Assembly (NCBI GenBank): GCA_022841885.1
Contig: JALHQP010000024.1
Span: 1-36,958, forward strand
Reading direction: 5' to 3'
Source of the DNA: Aquincola sp.
GTDB taxonomy: Bacteria > Pseudomonadota > Gammaproteobacteria > Burkholderiales > Burkholderiaceae_C
Length of the DNA: 36,958 nucleotides
Below are positions 28,783 through 36,958 of this stretch, in pieces (positions within the stretch are counted from its first letter, which is position 1; the number at the start of each line of letters is the position of its first letter). Made by a program: the position numbers and the translations under genes. The notes below the pieces were generated by a model that searched no databases, was not told the origin of the DNA, and saw nothing but the letters and a program-made list of their open reading frames with translations.

Positions 28783-28813
28783 CCCGCTTTTCAACATGAC
28801 TGGAGTCTTCCCG

Positions 28814-30679
28814 ATGAACCGTCCCGTGCTCGAGGGGCTGCGCCTGAACGTGCCCGCCAGCGTGCGCCATACCGAGTTGATCGAATGGGTGGCGCGCACC
28901 GCCGCGCTGACCGAGGCGCGTGAGGTGGTCTGGTGCGACGGCTCGATCGAGGAATACGACCGCCTGTGCCAGCAGCTGGTCGATGGCGGCACGATGCGCC
29001 GTCTGAACCCGGCCAAGCGGCCCAACAGCTACCTGGCCTGGAGCGACCCGAGCGACGTGGCGCGCGTCGAGGACCGCACCTTCATCTGCAGCGAGCGCCA
29101 GGAAGACGCCGGCCCGACCAACAACTGGGTCGCGCCGGCCGAGATGCGTGCGCTGCTGCAGACCGGTGACAACGCCCTGTTCAAGGGCTGCATGAAGGGC
29201 CGCACGATGTACGTCATGCCGTTCTCGATGGGGCCGCTGGGCTCGCACATCTCGCACCTCGGCGTCGAGCTGACCGACAGCCCCTACGTCGTGATCAGCA
29301 TGCGCACGATGACGCGCATGGGCAAGGCGGCGCTCGAGCTGCTGGGCAGCGACGGCCACTTCGTGCCCTGCGTGCACACCGTGGGCGCGCCGCTCGAGCC
29401 GGGCCAGAAGGACGTGGCCTGGCCCTGCAACAAGACCAAGTACATCGTCCACTACCCCGAGACCCAGGAGATCTGGAGCTACGGTTCGGGCTACGGCGGC
29501 AACGCGCTGCTGGGCAAGAAGTGCTTTGCGCTGCGCATCGCCTCGACGATGGGGCGCGAGAACGGCTGGCTGGCCGAGCACATGCTGATCCTCGGCGTCA
29601 GCACGCCCAGCGGCAAGAAGTACCACGTCGCGGCCGCCTTCCCGAGCGCCTGCGGCAAGACCAATTTCTCGATGCTGGTGCCGCCCGAGGGCTACCAGGG
29701 CTGGAGCGTCACCACCGTCGGCGAGGACATCGCCTGGATCAAGCCGGGCAAGAACGGCCGCCTGCACGCGATCAACCCCGAGGCCGGCTACTTCGGCGTC
29801 GCCCCCGGCACCAACGACCACACCAACGCCAACTGCATGGCCATGCTCAAGCGCGACGTGGTCTTCACCAACGTCGCGCTCACCGACGACGGCGACGTGT
29901 GGTGGGAGGGCATGAGCGACGAGCCGCCGGCGCACCTGACCGACTGGCAGGGCCGGGACTGGACGCCCGAGATCGCCAAGGCCACCGGCGCCAAGGCCGC
30001 GCACCCGAACTCGCGCTTCACGGTGTCCTCGATCCACAACCCGGTGCTCGACACCGAGTGGGACAACCCCGAGGGTGTGCCGATCGACGCCTTCCTGTTC
30101 GGCGGCCGGCGCTCGACCACCGTGCCGCTGGTGACCGAGGCGCGCGACTGGGCCGAAGGCGTCTACATGGCCGCCACGATGGGCAGCGAGACCACGGCCG
30201 CGATCGCGGGCCAGGTGGGCGTGGTGCGGCGCGATCCGTTCGCGATGATCGCGTTCGCGGGCTACAACATGGCCGACTACTTCCAGCACTGGCTCAACGT
30301 CGGTGCCAAGCTGGCTGCCGCTGGCGGCGCACAGCCGAAGATCTACTGCGTCAACTGGTTCCGCAAGGGCGCGGACGGCAAGTTCATCTGGCCGGGCTAC
30401 GGCGACAACATGCGCGTGCTGGAGTGGATCGTCGGTCGCCTCGAGCACCGCGCCGGTGGCGCCGAGAACGCCTTCGGCATCAGCCCGCGCTACGAGGACC
30501 TGCGCTGGGACGGCCTGGCCTTCACGCGCGAGCAGTTCCAGAGCGTGATCGGCATCGACCGCAGCGCCTGGCAGCAGGAGCTGGTGCTGCACCAGGAGCT
30601 GTTCACGCAGCTCACGCATCACCTGCCGCGCGAATTGCCAGCCACCAAGGCGCGCATCGAGCAACGTCTGGCGGCCTGA
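28814..30679 (+). CDS. pckG: Phosphoenolpyruvate carboxykinase (GTP)
   Basis: This enzyme converts oxaloacetate and GTP to phosphoenolpyruvate, GDP and CO2, the entry to gluconeogenesis. The 621-residue product is full length. Hallmarks are the [14 protein letters not shown]-loop-like kinase motif with the reactive Cys of GTP-type enzymes, [25 protein letters not shown] (metal Asp) and the NWFRKG region near the C-terminus. ATG at 28796 and 28814 are both in frame; I chose 28814 because TGGAG lies 8 nt before it. A structured leader precedes it. It converges on an 81-residue hypothetical gene with 10 bp between. GTP-type PEPCK is usual in beta-proteobacteria, whereas enterobacteria have the ATP type. 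Confidence 0.98.
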   Translation: MNRPVLEGLRLNVPASVRHTELIEWVARTAALTEAREVVWCDGSIEEYDRLCQQLVDGGTMRRLNPAKRPNSYLAWSDPSDVARVEDRTFICSERQEDAGPTNNWVAPAEMRALLQTGDNALFKGCMKGRTMYVMPFSMGPLGSHISHLGVELTDSPYVVISMRTMTRMGKAALELLGSDGHFVPCVHTVGAPLEPGQKDVAWPCNKTKYIVHYPETQEIWSYGSGYGGNALLGKKCFALRIASTMGRENGWLAEHMLILGVSTPSGKKYHVAAAFPSACGKTNFSMLVPPEGYQGWSVTTVGEDIAWIKPGKNGRLHAINPEAGYFGVAPGTNDHTNANCMAMLKRDVVFTNVALTDDGDVWWEGMSDEPPAHLTDWQGRDWTPEIAKATGAKAAHPNSRFTVSSIHNPVLDTEWDNPEGVPIDAFLFGGRRSTTVPLVTEARDWAEGVYMAATMGSETTAAIAGQVGVVRRDPFAMIAFAGYNMADYFQHWLNVGAKLAAAGGAQPKIYCVNWFRKGADGKFIWPGYGDNMRVLEWIVGRLEHRAGGAENAFGISPRYEDLRWDGLAFTREQFQSVIGIDRSAWQQELVLHQELFTQLTHHLPRELPATKARIEQRLAA

Positions 30680-30689
30680 GCCGCCGAGT

Positions 30690-30935
30690 TCAGCCGCGCG
30701 TCAGGCGGGCCAGTTCCTGCTCGGCGCGCGCCAGCACGGCGCGCAGGTCGTCGGCGTAGCTCGGCTGCTCGCGCTCGTAGCGGGCGATGCGCTCGCGCAG
30801 TGCTTCGACCGTGTCGCGCGCCTCGCACTCGGCCGGATGGTCGGCGTGCAGGCTGGCCACGCGGTGCAGTTCGCGCCAGGTGCGGGCAAGCCAGTCGTCG
30901 AACAGTTGGGCGCTGACCAGGGTGGTGTTGTTCAT
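30690..30935 (-). CDS. Small hypothetical protein (81 aa)
   Basis: I do not recognise this protein. It is 81 residues, soluble, charged and helical, starting MNNTTLVSAQLFDDWLARTW. Its C-terminal two thirds (VEALRERIARYEREQPSYADDLRAVLARAEQELARL) looks like one or two amphipathic helices. A Shine-Dalgarno GGAG lies 6 nt before the ATG at 30935, which supports a real gene; the same frame stays open far upstream but without a start signal. It stands alone between convergent pckG and a divergent YecA-family gene. Confidence 0.6.
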   Translation of the reverse strand: MNNTTLVSAQLFDDWLARTWRELHRVASLHADHPAECEARDTVEALRERIARYEREQPSYADDLRAVLARAEQELARLTRG

Positions 30936-31049
30936 GGGGACTCCAATGCTTGGCTGCGCCGCAGTATGGGGTAAACCCTTGGTCCTTGGGTTACGGTACG
31001 GTTCCAAGGCCCTGCCTGGGGTGCGAAAGGCCCGCCGCCCGGGCGCGCG

Positions 31050-31061
31050 GACAATCGCCGG
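31050..31061 (+). promoter_or_regulatory. Leaderless-type -10 box of the YecA/SEC-C gene
   Basis: GACAAT (31050-31055) is followed by CGCCGG and then the ATG at 31062. No Shine-Dalgarno is present. Spacing equals that at prfC, MOSC and the second YecA gene. Confidence 0.45.
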
Positions 31062-31775
<714 letters not shown>

Positions 31776-31785
31776 GCCCGGGTCG

Positions 31786-32571
31786 ATGAAGATCCAGCTG
31801 CTGTCCGACCTGCACCTCGAGACCGAGGCCTTCGACCCGGTGCCGCATCCGCAGGCCGACCTGCTGGTGCTGGCCGGCGACATCGACAGCGGCTGGACGG
31901 CGCTCGAACGTTTCGCCGGCTGGCCGGTGCCGGTGCTGTTCGTCGCCGGCAACCACGAGTTCGACGGACGCGAACTCGACGACGCCTGGCCGGCATTGCG
32001 CGCGCATTGCGCCGCGCTCGGCTGCACGCTGCTCGAGCGAGAGGCGGTCGTGATCGACGCGCCCGACGGCCGCCGCGTGCGCTTTCTCGGCACCGTGCGC
32101 TGGTGCGACTTCGAGGTCTTCGGACCGAAGCGTTTCGAGTCGGCGCTGCGCGCCGGCAGCTACTTCCAGCGTGTGATGGGCGCGACGCAGGGCGGCGTGC
32201 CCTTCGACGCCGCGGCGGTGCGGCGCGAAGCGCTGGCCTGCCGCGCCTGGCTGGCCGCGGCACTGGCCGAGCCGGCCGGATCGGGGCAAGGGCATTGGGA
32301 CACCACGGTCGTCATCACGCACTTCGCGCCCAGCCTGGCCAGCGCCGACCCGCGCTACGGCCATCAGAACGGCACGGCGAGCTTCTGCAACGCCGACGAC
32401 GACCTGCTGCCCGGTGCGTCGCTCTGGCTGCACGGCCACCTGCATTGCCGCCACGACTACGTGCGGCGGCATGCCGACGGCCGCGCCACACGCGTCGTGA
32501 GCCAGGCGCGCGGCCTGGCCCACAAGGGCGAGGACGCGGGCTACGACCCGGTGAAGCTGATCGAGCTTTGA
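31786..32571 (+). CDS. Calcineurin-like metallophosphoesterase
   Basis: This 261-residue phosphoesterase has the full metal-binding signature: DLHLE (residues 9-13), GDIDSG, GNHEFDG, ITHFAPS and HGHLHCRHDY. Two metal ions would activate water to hydrolyse a phosphoester; the substrate could be a nucleotide, nucleic acid or protein and cannot be told from sequence. It begins 10 bp after the YecA/SEC-C gene with only a weak Shine-Dalgarno, suggesting co-transcription. It ends 64 bp before uspA. Confidence 0.88.
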   Translation: MKIQLLSDLHLETEAFDPVPHPQADLLVLAGDIDSGWTALERFAGWPVPVLFVAGNHEFDGRELDDAWPALRAHCAALGCTLLEREAVVIDAPDGRRVRFLGTVRWCDFEVFGPKRFESALRAGSYFQRVMGATQGGVPFDAAAVRREALACRAWLAAALAEPAGSGQGHWDTTVVITHFAPSLASADPRYGHQNGTASFCNADDDLLPGASLWLHGHLHCRHDYVRRHADGRATRVVSQARGLAHKGEDAGYDPVKLIEL

Positions 32572-32594
32572 TCGCGCGCAGGGCGAGCGACATT

Positions 32595-32611
32595 CGCAGT
32601 GCCACACTGCG
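32595..32611 (+). promoter_or_regulatory. Perfect 7-3-7 inverted repeat upstream of uspA
   Basis: CGCAGTG (32595-32601) and CACTGCG (32605-32611) are exact inverted arms around CCA, ending 24 bp before the uspA start codon. The size and place suit an operator or a short leader hairpin. There is no T-run, so it is not an intrinsic terminator for the phosphoesterase gene. Confidence 0.4.
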
Positions 32612-32635
32612 CCGCCCAGCCTTCAGGAGAGCCCG

Positions 32636-33058
32636 ATGAAGATCCTCGTCGCCGTCGACGGCAGCCCGTTCACCAAGCGCATGCTGGCCTACCTGGCCGC
32701 GCACGACGAGTGGCTGGGCGCGCACCACGCCTACACCGTGCTGACGGTGGTACCGCCGGTCCCCGCGCGGGCTGCCGCCGTGCTCGACAAGGCAACGCTG
32801 GCGTCCTACTACCAGGACGAGGCGGACAAGGTGTTCAAGCCGATTCGCAGCTTCTTCGCCAAGCAGGGGCTCGAGGCCGACTTCGTCGCCAAGACCGGCA
32901 ACGCCGGCGACACCATCGCCACCTTGGCCGACAAGGGCAAATTCGACCTCGCGATGCTGGGCTCGCACGGCCACGGCGTGCTGGGCAACCTGGTCATGGG
33001 GTCGGTGGCCACCAAGGTGGTGGCCCACAGCAGCGTGCCGGTCCTGCTGGTCCGCTGA
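32636..33058 (+). CDS. Universal stress protein, UspA family
   Basis: This single-domain 140-residue Usp begins MKILVAVDGSPFTKRML and ends GSHGHGVLGNLVMGSVATKVVAHSSVPVLLV, which carries the G-x2-G-x9-G(S) ATP-binding pattern of the nucleotide-binding subclass. Such proteins aid survival under starvation, oxidative or other stress by poorly understood means. AGGAG lies about 7 nt before the ATG at 32636, a good ribosome site. An inverted repeat sits in its leader. It converges on the TetR gene with 6 bp between. Confidence 0.93.
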   Translation: MKILVAVDGSPFTKRMLAYLAAHDEWLGAHHAYTVLTVVPPVPARAAAVLDKATLASYYQDEADKVFKPIRSFFAKQGLEADFVAKTGNAGDTIATLADKGKFDLAMLGSHGHGVLGNLVMGSVATKVVAHSSVPVLLVR

Positions 33059-33064
33059 GCGGTC

Positions 33065-33673
33065 TCAGCGCGCGGCCAGGCCGTCGAAGCAGGTCGCGAG
33101 GACGACCTCGAGCGCCTGCTCGTCGCTGAGCGCGCCGCCGGCGCGAAGGAAGGGCAGCACGGGATCGCAGGCGCGCGCATACAGCGTGTAGAGCACGGCC
33201 TCGGGCGGCAGTTTCGGGTTGATCTCGCCAGCGGCCTGCGCCGCGGTGATCCAGGCGCCCAGGCGCTCGCTGACGGTCATCACGCGGTCGAGGTAGCCGC
33301 GGTGCTGCATCAGCGCGGTGCGCAGCGTCGAATTCTGCGACGGCAGCGACGGCATCTCGCCGGCCATCTGCACCTGGAGCATCCAGCGTGCCACCGCGCG
33401 CAGGTGCTCGATCGGCGCCACCGGCCGCGCGGCTTCCTGGTCGAGAAAGGCGAGCGCGCGGTCGAGCACGCCCACCATCGCGGCGGCGGCAAGTTCTTCC
33501 TTGGACGGGAAGTGCTTGTACAGGCTTGCCTTGGCGATGCCGACGTCGGCGGCCACCTCGTCGACCGTCATCGCCTCGAAGCCCTTCTCGGCCAGGAAGC
33601 GGTTCACCGACGCGATGATCGCGTCTTCACGTGCGCGCAGCACCTGCTGGCGGAAGGAACGGCGTTCGGTCAT
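33065..33673 (-). CDS. TetR-family transcriptional regulator
   Basis: This 202-residue protein has the TetR HTH at about residues 8-55 (AREDAIIASVNRFLAEKGFEAMTVDEVAADVGIAKASLYKHF, a textbook signature). A ligand-binding helical domain follows, with a segment (LRTALMQHRGYLDRVM) seen in TetR proteins. The start is ATG at 33673; an in-frame GTG lies three codons upstream. No Shine-Dalgarno is clear. No efflux or catabolic gene is adjacent, so its target is not evident; the neighbours are uspA (convergent) and a 61-residue hypothetical gene upstream on the same strand. Confidence 0.93.
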   Translation of the reverse strand: MTERRSFRQQVLRAREDAIIASVNRFLAEKGFEAMTVDEVAADVGIAKASLYKHFPSKEELAAAAMVGVLDRALAFLDQEAARPVAPIEHLRAVARWMLQVQMAGEMPSLPSQNSTLRTALMQHRGYLDRVMTVSERLGAWITAAQAAGEINPKLPPEAVLYTLYARACDPVLPFLRAGGALSDEQALEVVLATCFDGLAAR

Positions 33674-33703
33674 TGTGGGCACCAGTGTAGTGGCGCCCTC
33701 TTC

Positions 33704-33719
33704 ACCCTGACGGCAGGGT
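33704..33719 (-). terminator. Short hairpin at the end of the 61-aa gene
   Basis: ACCCTG (33704-33709) and CAGGGT (33714-33719) pair perfectly around a 4-nt loop and touch the stop codon of the small hypothetical gene. It is followed by a purine run, not T, so it is only a weak 3'-end candidate. Confidence 0.3.
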
Positions 33720-33904
33720 CAGCGAAGCGGGTCCGGGCTCGCGTCCGAGGGCGGCGCGGGCTGCTTCGGGTCGTTGAGCGGGTGCGGCGCCAGGCTGCAC
33801 TCCATGCCGAACGCGGTACCCAGATCGGCGGCATCGGGCTCGTCGTCCTCGGCGGGCGACTGCGCGGGGTGTTGATGCGCGTTCCAAGTGTGGCTGGCGT
33901 TCAT
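33719..33904 (-). CDS. Small hypothetical protein (61 aa)
   Basis: I do not recognise this protein. It is 61 residues, acidic and proline-rich, and looks disordered (starts MNASHTWNAHQHPAQSP; later DDEPDAADLGTAFGMECSLAPHPL). The ATG at 33904 has GGGAG 7 nt upstream, supporting translation; an in-frame ATG 17 codons earlier lacks such a site. There is no signal peptide or membrane segment. It lies between the second YecA-family gene and the TetR gene, all on the minus strand. Confidence 0.5.
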   Translation of the reverse strand: MNASHTWNAHQHPAQSPAEDDEPDAADLGTAFGMECSLAPHPLNDPKQPAPPSDASPDPLR

Positions 33905-33997
33905 GGCGGGCTCCCGGAAGGGGCGGCGGGGTGATGCCAGTGTGGGCCCGCGCACGCATGGGCGAACGGCAGAAATGCACGCCGATCGCGGCGCAGT

Positions 33998-34633
33998 TCA
34001 GCGCCTGCCCGAAGCGCGGGGGGGACGCACCGGGCGTGTGACGTCGGCCAGCAGCAGTGTGCAGCGCACCAGGTCTTCGACCGCCTCGGCCACCGTCTCG
34101 GGTGGCTCGAGCGTGGCCATGGTCTCCAGCAACTCGTCGGCATCCTCGAGGTCGTCGGGGTCGAAGTGCGCGTACAGCGTGGCCAGTGGTTCGCGCGCGG
34201 CTGCGTCCGCGCGCGCGAGCAGGCCCGGAAACAAGTCGAGTGCCGCTGCGAAACCGCCGACCCAGGGCAGCACCACCTCCGACGGCGTCACCTCGGCGCC
34301 AGGCGCGTCGGGCTCCAGATCGAACACCCAGGGGTCGAACCAGCGCCGCGATGTGATGGCCCGCTCCAGCTCGGCGTGGCGCCGCAGCACGAGCGCGTGC
34401 AGCGGCGCGAGTGCCAACACCGAGGGCGCCGGGCGCGCGTCGAGGTCGATCACATGCGGCAACCACTGCGATGTGGGCACCGCCTGCGGCTGCAGCAGCA
34501 CCCCGACCAGGAAGCCGTCGAGCGCGCTCACGTCCAGCGGCTCCAGCGGCGACGGCACGGCGTCGAGCAGCGACTGCAGTTGCTCGAGCTCGCGCTCGCC
34601 GATCGGCGGGGCGGGGTGCGGTGCGCTGCGCAT
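33998..34633 (-). CDS. YecA/UPF0149-family protein lacking SEC-C
   Basis: This 211-residue paralogue of the product at 31062-31775 shares LEPLDVSALDGFLVGVLLQPQ, WFDPWVFDLEP and VVLPWVGGFAAALDLFPGL in the same order. It stops after the helical domain with a basic tail (RPVRPPRASGRR) and lacks the zinc-binding SEC-C motif. Function unknown. The ATG at 34633 is preceded by GACAAT six bases upstream and no Shine-Dalgarno, the same start arrangement as its paralogue. Confidence 0.85.
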   Translation of the reverse strand: MRSAPHPAPPIGERELEQLQSLLDAVPSPLEPLDVSALDGFLVGVLLQPQAVPTSQWLPHVIDLDARPAPSVLALAPLHALVLRRHAELERAITSRRWFDPWVFDLEPDAPGAEVTPSEVVLPWVGGFAAALDLFPGLLARADAAAREPLATLYAHFDPDDLEDADELLETMATLEPPETVAEAVEDLVRCTLLLADVTRPVRPPRASGRR

Positions 34634-34645
34634 GCCGGCATTGTC
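34634..34645 (-). promoter_or_regulatory. Leaderless-type -10 box of the second YecA gene
   Basis: GACAAT on the minus strand (34645-34640) is followed by GCCGGC and the ATG at 34633. It is one of six start regions in the window with a GAYAAT box 6-7 nt from the start codon. Confidence 0.45.
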
Positions 34646-34715
34646 GCGGCTGCGACGCGGCGCCGACTACGAACGTGGGATGCCCTCGGACCTCGCAGCT
34701 CACTAGAGTGCGCCC

Positions 34716-34807
34716 ACGCCGTCGCGAAAGCGCGGCACCGGTCCCAACGACGTCCTTTTGCGAGGACTTTCAACGCCCGCTCGGCAACGAGCGGGCGTTT
34801 CTTTTTT
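34716..34807 (+). ncRNA. Candidate small RNA with intrinsic terminator
   Basis: An about 92-nt transcript is predicted from TAGAGT (-10-like, 34704-34709) to a T-run ending at 34807. It would fold into three stems. The first is GCCG-T-CGC / GCG-CGGC closed by a GAAA tetraloop (34718-34736). The second is GTCCT / AGGAC with a TTTGCG loop (34752-34767). The third is the terminator. The U-rich parts are typical of Hfq-bound RNAs. No plus-strand protein gene lies upstream for the terminator to serve. No clear -35 is present. I do not recognise it as a known RNA family. Confidence 0.5.
34772..34807 (+). terminator. Strong rho-independent terminator (plus strand)
   Basis: AACGCCCGCTC (34772-34782) pairs perfectly over 11 bp with GAGCGGGCGTT (34789-34799), has a 6-nt GGCAAC loop, and is followed by TCTTTTTT. 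Only the plus-strand reading has the T-run, so it does not terminate the minus-strand phoX or YecA genes. Confidence 0.88.
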
Positions 34808-34814
34808 GGCGGAC

Positions 34815-36743
34815 TCAGGTGCCGATGATGCCGCCGTCGCGTTTGCGGATCACCACCGTGGCCGAGCGCGGCCGGCCGCCCGGCTGGTAGTCGGGCCAGC
34901 GGCTGAACTTGCCTGGGTCGGCCGGGTCGCTGCGGTCGCTCGGCGTTTCGCCCGGGTGCTGGATGTTGATGAACATGGTGCGCCCGTCGGGCGTCCAGGT
35001 CACGCCCGTCACTTCGCAGTTGGTGGGGCCGGTGAGGAAGCGCCGCGTCTGGCCGCTGCGCGGGTCGCAGGCCAGCATCTGGTTGTTGCCGATGTTCTTG
35101 AACTCGCCCTTGTACATCTGCGTCGCATGGGCGTCGGTCTGGATCCACAGCACGCCGCGGGCGTCGAAGGCGATGCCGTCGGGGCAGCCGTAGATGTCCC
35201 CCTTGATGTTGCCCTTGGCCTCGGCGCGCTCGTTGGCCGGGTCGCCGGCGAGCACGAGGTGGTTCCACTTGAAGCTGGTGGCGTCGAAGTCGCGCTCCTC
35301 CTGCCAGCGCACGATCTGCCCCATCGAATTGTTGGCGCGCGGGTTCACGGCGTCGACGCCGGGGAAGTTGGGCTGGCCGCGGTTGCTGTTGTTGGTCAGC
35401 GTGCAGTAGACCCAGTTCGTCAGCGGGTCGATCGCCAGCCACTCGGGCCGGTCCATCTTGGTCGCGCCCAGGATGTCGGCCGCCTGGCGCGCCTTGATCA
35501 GCACCTCGCCCTGGTCGGCAAAGCCGTTGGCCGCGGTCAGCGGCCCCTGGCCGTGCACCATCGGCAGCCATTGGCCGCTGCCGTCGGCGTTGAACTTGGC
35601 TACGTGCAGCGTGCCGTGGTCGAGCAGCGTCGCATTGGCCTTGGCGCCGCCGGGCTGGATGCGGTCGCGGCTGACGAACTTGTAGAGGTACTCGAAGCGC
35701 GCGTCTTCGCCCGAGTACACGACCGCGCGGTTGTCCTTGGTCACGGCGACCCAGGCCCCCTCGTGCGCGGCGCGTCCGAGCGCGGTGCGCTTGATGGGCG
35801 TGGACGTGGGGTCGTACGGGTCCACCTCGACCACCCAGCCGAAGCGGTTCGGCTCGTTGGGTTCCTTGGTGGCGTCGAAGCGCGGGTCGAACTTCTCCCA
35901 CTGATAGAAGCCGTCCTTGCGCATGCCCCAGCGGCGGTGATGCGCCGCAATGTTGTCGCCGCCGCCGAAATAGAACATGAAGTTCTCTTCGCCCGACAGG
36001 TAGGTGCCCCAGGGCGTCTTGCTCGCAGCGCAGTTGTTCAGCGTGCCGAGCACGCGCAGGCCCGCGGGGTCGGCCGAGGTCTTCATCATCGGGTGGCCGG
36101 CCGCCGGGCCGCGCACCTCGAACGGTGCATCCATCGGGAAGCGGCGCGCATAACGCGAAGGGCGCGCCATCTGCCAGCCGTCGCCCTTCATCTCGACCTC
36201 GATCACCGACAGGCCATGCGCCATCTGGCTCTTCTTCACCTTGTCGGCGTTCATGTTGTTGAAGCCACCCACGTGCAGCAGGCCGTCGTCGGTGTACTCG
36301 TGGTTCATCATCAAGAGCCCGCGGCTGCTGCTGTTGCCGTTGAGCGGGAAGTACTCCATGCCGTCGTGGTGCATGCCCATCTGCACCGCCTGTTCGGCGG
36401 CACTGTTGGAGCCGTCGGGCTTCCAGGCCGGCATGTTGCCGGGCACGCCGATCGGCTCGCCCCAGGCCGCGATGACGCTGGCCACATAGCCCTCGGGCAC
36501 CACCAGCTTGTCCGTCGCATCGACGGGCACGCCCTTGAAGCCGATCGTCGGCTCGATCGCCCTCGGCGTCTCGCGCCCCGACGGTCCCGCGCAGGCGGCC
36601 ACCAGCGGGCCGTAGAGCGCGGCCGCTGCGACGCCGAGCGAGCCGCGCAGCACCGTGCGCCTGGCCGGGTCGCTGACGTCGTGGATGCTGGGGTTGGAGG
36701 AGCGGTTGCTGTCCTCCATGCGGTCAAAGTCCTTGCTGGCCAT
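34815..36743 (-). CDS. phoX: PhoX-family phosphatase (DUF839), Tat-exported
   Basis: PhoX enzymes are calcium/iron-dependent alkaline phosphatases exported folded by Tat to release phosphate from organic esters. The 642-residue product has a Tat signal (ARRTVLRGSLGVAAAALYG, arginines at 28-29) ending in LVAACAG, so C51 could also be lipidated. Family segments are GFKGVPVDATDKLVVPEGY, LMMNHEYTDDGL, NNCAASKTPWGTYLSGEENF, WVVEVDPYDPTS, GEDARFEYLYKFVS, CPDGIAFDARGVLWIQTDA and FINIQHPGE. A GAGGAG Shine-Dalgarno precedes the ATG at 36743 and CACAAT (36773-36768) may be its -10. I found no convincing Pho box in the 76-bp leader, so phosphate control is unproven. Some DUF839 proteins have no tested phosphatase activity. 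Confidence 0.9.
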   Translation of the reverse strand: MASKDFDRMEDSNRSSNPSIHDVSDPARRTVLRGSLGVAAAALYGPLVAACAGPSGRETPRAIEPTIGFKGVPVDATDKLVVPEGYVASVIAAWGEPIGVPGNMPAWKPDGSNSAAEQAVQMGMHHDGMEYFPLNGNSSSRGLLMMNHEYTDDGLLHVGGFNNMNADKVKKSQMAHGLSVIEVEMKGDGWQMARPSRYARRFPMDAPFEVRGPAAGHPMMKTSADPAGLRVLGTLNNCAASKTPWGTYLSGEENFMFYFGGGDNIAAHHRRWGMRKDGFYQWEKFDPRFDATKEPNEPNRFGWVVEVDPYDPTSTPIKRTALGRAAHEGAWVAVTKDNRAVVYSGEDARFEYLYKFVSRDRIQPGGAKANATLLDHGTLHVAKFNADGSGQWLPMVHGQGPLTAANGFADQGEVLIKARQAADILGATKMDRPEWLAIDPLTNWVYCTLTNNSNRGQPNFPGVDAVNPRANNSMGQIVRWQEERDFDATSFKWNHLVLAGDPANERAEAKGNIKGDIYGCPDGIAFDARGVLWIQTDAHATQMYKGEFKNIGNNQMLACDPRSGQTRRFLTGPTNCEVTGVTWTPDGRTMFINIQHPGETPSDRSDPADPGKFSRWPDYQPGGRPRSATVVIRKRDGGIIGT

Positions 36744-36819
36744 GAATGCTCCTCGAGACAGGCCCGAATTGTGCGGAGCTTGATGGCCGCGAGGTGACGC
36801 GCAAACCCGCAGTCGCGCC

Positions 36820-36958
36820 TCAAAGATGGCGCGCCAGCGCCTGCACGTCCTCGGGGAAGAGCTGGCCGGCCTCGGCCTGCAGCACGCGGCCGTCGCGGCC
36901 GCGCACCAGCGTCACCGGCAGGCCGCGCGGCTTGGGCAGCGCGCGCCGCATGGCCGGC
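36820..36958 (-). CDS. Thioredoxin/TlpA-like protein, C-terminal fragment (5' end outside window)
   Basis: An open minus-strand frame enters from the right edge and stops at TGA 36822-36820, giving 46 residues. It reads MRRALPKPRGLPVTLVRGRDG and then RVLQAEAGQLFPEDVQALARHL. The GLPVTLV segment, with a probable cis-proline before a beta-strand and followed by a turn and a final helix, looks like the end of a thioredoxin fold in TlpA-type redoxins. The CxxC motif would lie upstream, outside the window. It sits 76 bp before phoX on the same strand. Assignment rests on a short fragment. Confidence 0.6.
   Translation of the reverse strand, partial: PAMRRALPKPRGLPVTLVRGRDGRVLQAEAGQLFPEDVQALARHL

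Noticed and set aside
28796-28813. Earlier pckG start (MTGVFP)
   Set aside because: It has no Shine-Dalgarno, whereas TGGAG stands 8 nt before the ATG at 28814 and that start gives the usual protein length.
30956-31010. Inverted and direct repeats (AACCC/GGGTT, CCTTGG copies) between the 81-aa gene and the YecA gene
   Set aside because: Arms are only 5-6 bp with long or imperfect loops and no consistent relation to a promoter, so chance is likely.
34772-34807. Terminator of phoX
   Set aside because: The T-run follows the stem only on the plus strand. On the minus strand the stem is followed by GAAAGTCC, so it has the wrong orientation for phoX.
36744-36819. Pho box upstream of phoX
   Set aside because: Only loosely similar TCAC/ATCA pieces 11 bp apart are visible, too weak to call.

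Overview
The window is a gene-dense, very GC-rich (about 70% by eye) stretch of chromosome. It is most likely from a beta-proteobacterium of the order Burkholderiales, in the Rubrivivax/Leptothrix/Ideonella neighbourhood. The evidence is the GTP-type PEP carboxykinase, the recG-oxyR-(acyltransferase)-katG-dps block, a TAXI-type TRAP transporter with a fused permease, and PhoX. The order and genus are inferences. I see no tRNA, rRNA, CRISPR array, insertion sequence or prophage gene, and no gene-free stretch longer than 300 bases. The content is mostly core or shell genome.

Layout. 1-414 is the 3' half of proC. 427-6228 (minus) is prfC-ubiA, then a TAXI solute-binding protein and its fused permease, with a hairpin between those two. 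6250-7143 is an Fpg/Nei-like DNA glycosylase facing away from prfC across only 21 bp. 7148-7789 (minus) is a hemolysin III family protein. 7890-14536 (minus) is a DNA-repair and peroxide-defence block read recG, oxyR, OlsB-like acyltransferase, katG, dps. 14578-19119 (plus) is a class A penicillin-binding protein followed by queA-tgt (queuosine synthesis). 19121-23436 (minus) is a tight envelope-oriented cluster: YiaA-like, an exported hypothetical, DUF2145, an MFS-acyltransferase fusion and a CPBP protease. 23546-25686 (minus) is an SPFH protein coupled to an exported amidohydrolase, with a divergent HTH regulator (25822-26562). 26555-28619 (minus) is a translationally coupled set: MOSC, TesA-like esterase, rlmJ. 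28814-30679 is pckG. 30690-34633 holds small hypotheticals, two paralogous YecA-family proteins, a phosphoesterase, a universal stress protein and a TetR regulator. 34704-34807 looks like a small RNA gene with a strong intrinsic terminator. 34815-36743 (minus) is PhoX, and 36820-36958 is the C-terminus of a thioredoxin/TlpA-like protein that runs off the window.

How parts work together. OxyR (with the redox pair C199/C208), KatG and Dps form a peroxide-sensing and detoxification unit. QueA and Tgt are consecutive actors in queuosine modification of tRNA. The TAXI binding protein and fused permease form one uptake system. Many junctions overlap as ATGA or TGATG, which indicates translational coupling.

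The most unusual signals are non-coding. (1) A recurrent GAYAAT box lies 6-7 nt before the start codon of six genes that lack a Shine-Dalgarno sequence, suggesting a local class of leaderless mRNAs. (2) A candidate small RNA sits upstream of an orphan terminator. (3) A long two-tier hairpin lies in the pckG leader. (4) Perfect inverted repeats lie in front of the HTH regulator and uspA. I found no convincing entirely new multi-gene system. The best candidate for uncharacterised biology among the genes is the SPFH-amidohydrolase-regulator unit.
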